A DNA stretch of 23,044 bases from positions 1 to 23,044 of the forward strand of contig PUOQ01000044.1 of NCBI GenBank assembly GCA_003552785.1, written 5' to 3'. Source of the DNA: Dehalococcoidia bacterium (GTDB lineage Bacteria > Chloroflexota > Dehalococcoidia > Dehalococcoidales > CSSed11-197). Each line of letters starts with the position of its first letter. Positions within the stretch are counted from its first letter, which is position 1. Below are positions 21,861 through 23,044 of this stretch, in pieces. A program made the translations under genes and the position numbers. The notes under the pieces are model-generated. The model was not told the origin of the DNA, searched no databases, and saw only the letters and a program-made list of their open reading frames with translations.

Positions 21861-23044
21861 TGGCTCTACCTCCTTTGCTGTTACGAACAACAAGCAAGCG
21901 ATTGAGAGCATTCATATATGCCTTTGCGGATGCATTTATAACATCAGTATCCGCGCCCCGGCCTGTATAGCTCACCCCTTCACTTTCAATGCGTATAAGA
22001 ACCTCGCCAATTGCATCAATGCCCTCGGTTACAGATTTTACGGTAAACTCTGTTAACCTGTTTGGTACTTTTACAATCCGGTTTATTGCTTTATATACAG
22101 CATCCACCGGCCCTGTACCAAGTGAAGCATCAGCCAGATGATCTCCTCCCGGGCCCTTGAGTACAACGGCTGCTGTAGGAATGCCGGCACCACATGTAAC
22201 CTGAAGCCTTTCCAAATGATAAACTTCTACAATGGTGCGCTTCTCTTCAGCCAGAAGAGATTCAATATCTCGATTGGTAACTTCCTTCTTTTTTTCTGCT
22301 AATTCCTTGAATGCATTAAACGCCCTGTTAAAATCTTCCTCTGTCAAAATGTGGCCCATTTCGGCAAGGCGTTCTTTAAAAGCATTTCTTCCACTTAGTT
22401 TTCCAAGGACCAGGCTGGAGGATGGAACGCCAACTTTTCTGGGGTCAATTATTTCATATGTTTTGGGCATTTTTATAACGCCATCCTGGTGTATCCCTGA
22501 TTGGTGCCGGAAAGCGTTAACGCCAACAATTGCTTTGTTTGGTTGAACTGGGAAACCGGTAATTTCACTTACAAGGCGACTTGTGCGATAAATGTGTTCC
22601 GTTTTTATGCCGGTATTTATTGCATACAGATCCCGCCTGGTTTCAATTGCCATTACAATCTCTTCAAGTGAAGCGTTGCCCGCCCTCTCCCCTATACCGT
22701 TAATGGTACATTCGACCTGGCGGGCGCCTGCATTGACAGCTGCCAGGCTATTTGCTACAGCCAGGCCCAGATCATTATGACAGTGAACGCTTAAGGTTGC
22801 CTTCTCAATTCCAGGGACATTTTTTATAATGTCTTTTATAAAGTTGCCGAATTCATTCGGCATAGCATAACCTACCGTGTCGGGAATATTTATAGTTGTG
22901 GCACCCGCTTCAATGGCTTTATGGCAAATTTGGTAAACAAAACCAGGATCGGCACGAGAAGCATCCATTGGAGAAAACTCTACATCGGAAACATATCGCC
23001 TGGCATGAGCTACCATGCTACCCGCCAGCTCAAGCACCTCTTCC
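21850..23044 (-). CDS. leuA: 2-isopropylmalate synthase, N-terminus beyond the right edge
   Basis: It condenses 2-oxoisovalerate with acetyl-CoA, the first committed step to leucine. About 398 C-terminal residues are visible; roughly the first 110 lie outside the window. The frame is open to the very edge. Visible motifs are DVEFSPMDASRAD, INIPDTVGYAMP, the metal-binding SVHCHNDLGLAVANSLA, CTINGIGERAGNASLEE and 'AFRHQSGIHQDGV'. The leucine-binding regulatory domain follows, ending in 'VSYTGRGADTDVINASAKAYMNALNRL', so the enzyme is probably feedback-inhibited by leucine. It is the first visible gene of leuA-mgtC-leuC-methyltransferase-leuD-leuB-cimA. Any attenuator or T-box lies off the right edge. 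Confidence 0.95.
   Translation of the reverse strand, partial: EEVLELAGSMVAHARRYVSDVEFSPMDASRADPGFVYQICHKAIEAGATTINIPDTVGYAMPNEFGNFIKDIIKNVPGIEKATLSVHCHNDLGLAVANSLAAVNAGARQVECTINGIGERAGNASLEEIVMAIETRRDLYAINTGIKTEHIYRTSRLVSEITGFPVQPNKAIVGVNAFRHQSGIHQDGVIKMPKTYEIIDPRKVGVPSSSLVLGKLSGRNAFKERLAEMGHILTEEDFNRAFNAFKELAEKKKEVTNRDIESLLAEEKRTIVEVYHLERLQVTCGAGIPTAAVVLKGPGGDHLADASLGTGPVDAVYKAINRIVKVPNRLTEFTVKSVTEGIDAIGEVLIRIESEGVSYTGRGADTDVINASAKAYMNALNRLLVVRNSKGGRANVD

Overview
The window looks like chromosomal DNA of an anaerobic, Gram-positive-type bacterium (Clostridia / Peptococcaceae-like, moderate G+C). This is an inference. It rests on strong Shine-Dalgarno sites, frequent TTG/GTG starts, sigma-A-type promoters, non-pyrrolysine MttB-family methyltransferases, the LemA/HtpX pair, and a citramalate synthase at the end of a leucine operon. 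I see no IS elements, rRNA, convincing tRNA, CRISPR array or phage genes.

Layout. (1) 1-3646, minus strand: a methyl-transfer operon with two MttB-family paralogues flanking an MtrH/MtgA-like methyltetrahydrofolate methyltransferase. It is driven by a near-consensus promoter followed by a long, apparently structured leader. One mttB runs off the left edge. (2) 3748-4964, plus: an isolated, highly diverged PurC (SAICAR synthetase)-like protein with its own promoter and a strong terminator. (3) 5034-6167, plus: two small membrane proteins, one hemolysin III/TrhA-like and lacking any standard start codon, the other with a PLDc_N-like tail. (4) 6202-7548, minus: a glycerate 2-kinase (MOFRL family). 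(5) 7658-11851, plus: a DrrA/DrrB-type ABC exporter, then a double zinc-ribbon protein, LemA and an HtpX-like M48 protease. (6) 11918-15286, minus: a four-gene cluster of coiled-coil protein, conserved unknown, ThyA-like thymidylate synthase, and a lipoprotein whose reading frame is split by one in-frame TAG. (7) 15325-16333, plus: a cysteine synthase. (8) 16309-23044, minus: leuA (partial)-mgtC-leuC-SAM methyltransferase-leuD-leuB-cimA.

How the genes work together. Region 1 would demethylate a methylated amine, probably a quaternary one, onto a corrinoid protein and pass the methyl group to tetrahydrofolate; the corrinoid protein itself is not in the window. Region 8 makes leucine. With CimA feeding citramalate into LeuCDB, it would also supply 2-oxobutyrate for isoleucine. 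LemA, HtpX and the zinc-ribbon protein look like an envelope quality-control unit.

The observations most worth a second look are the amber-interrupted lipoprotein, the PurC-like protein that has lost most of the family's signature residues, the repeat-bearing leader of the mttB operon, and the hemolysin III gene without a normal start codon.
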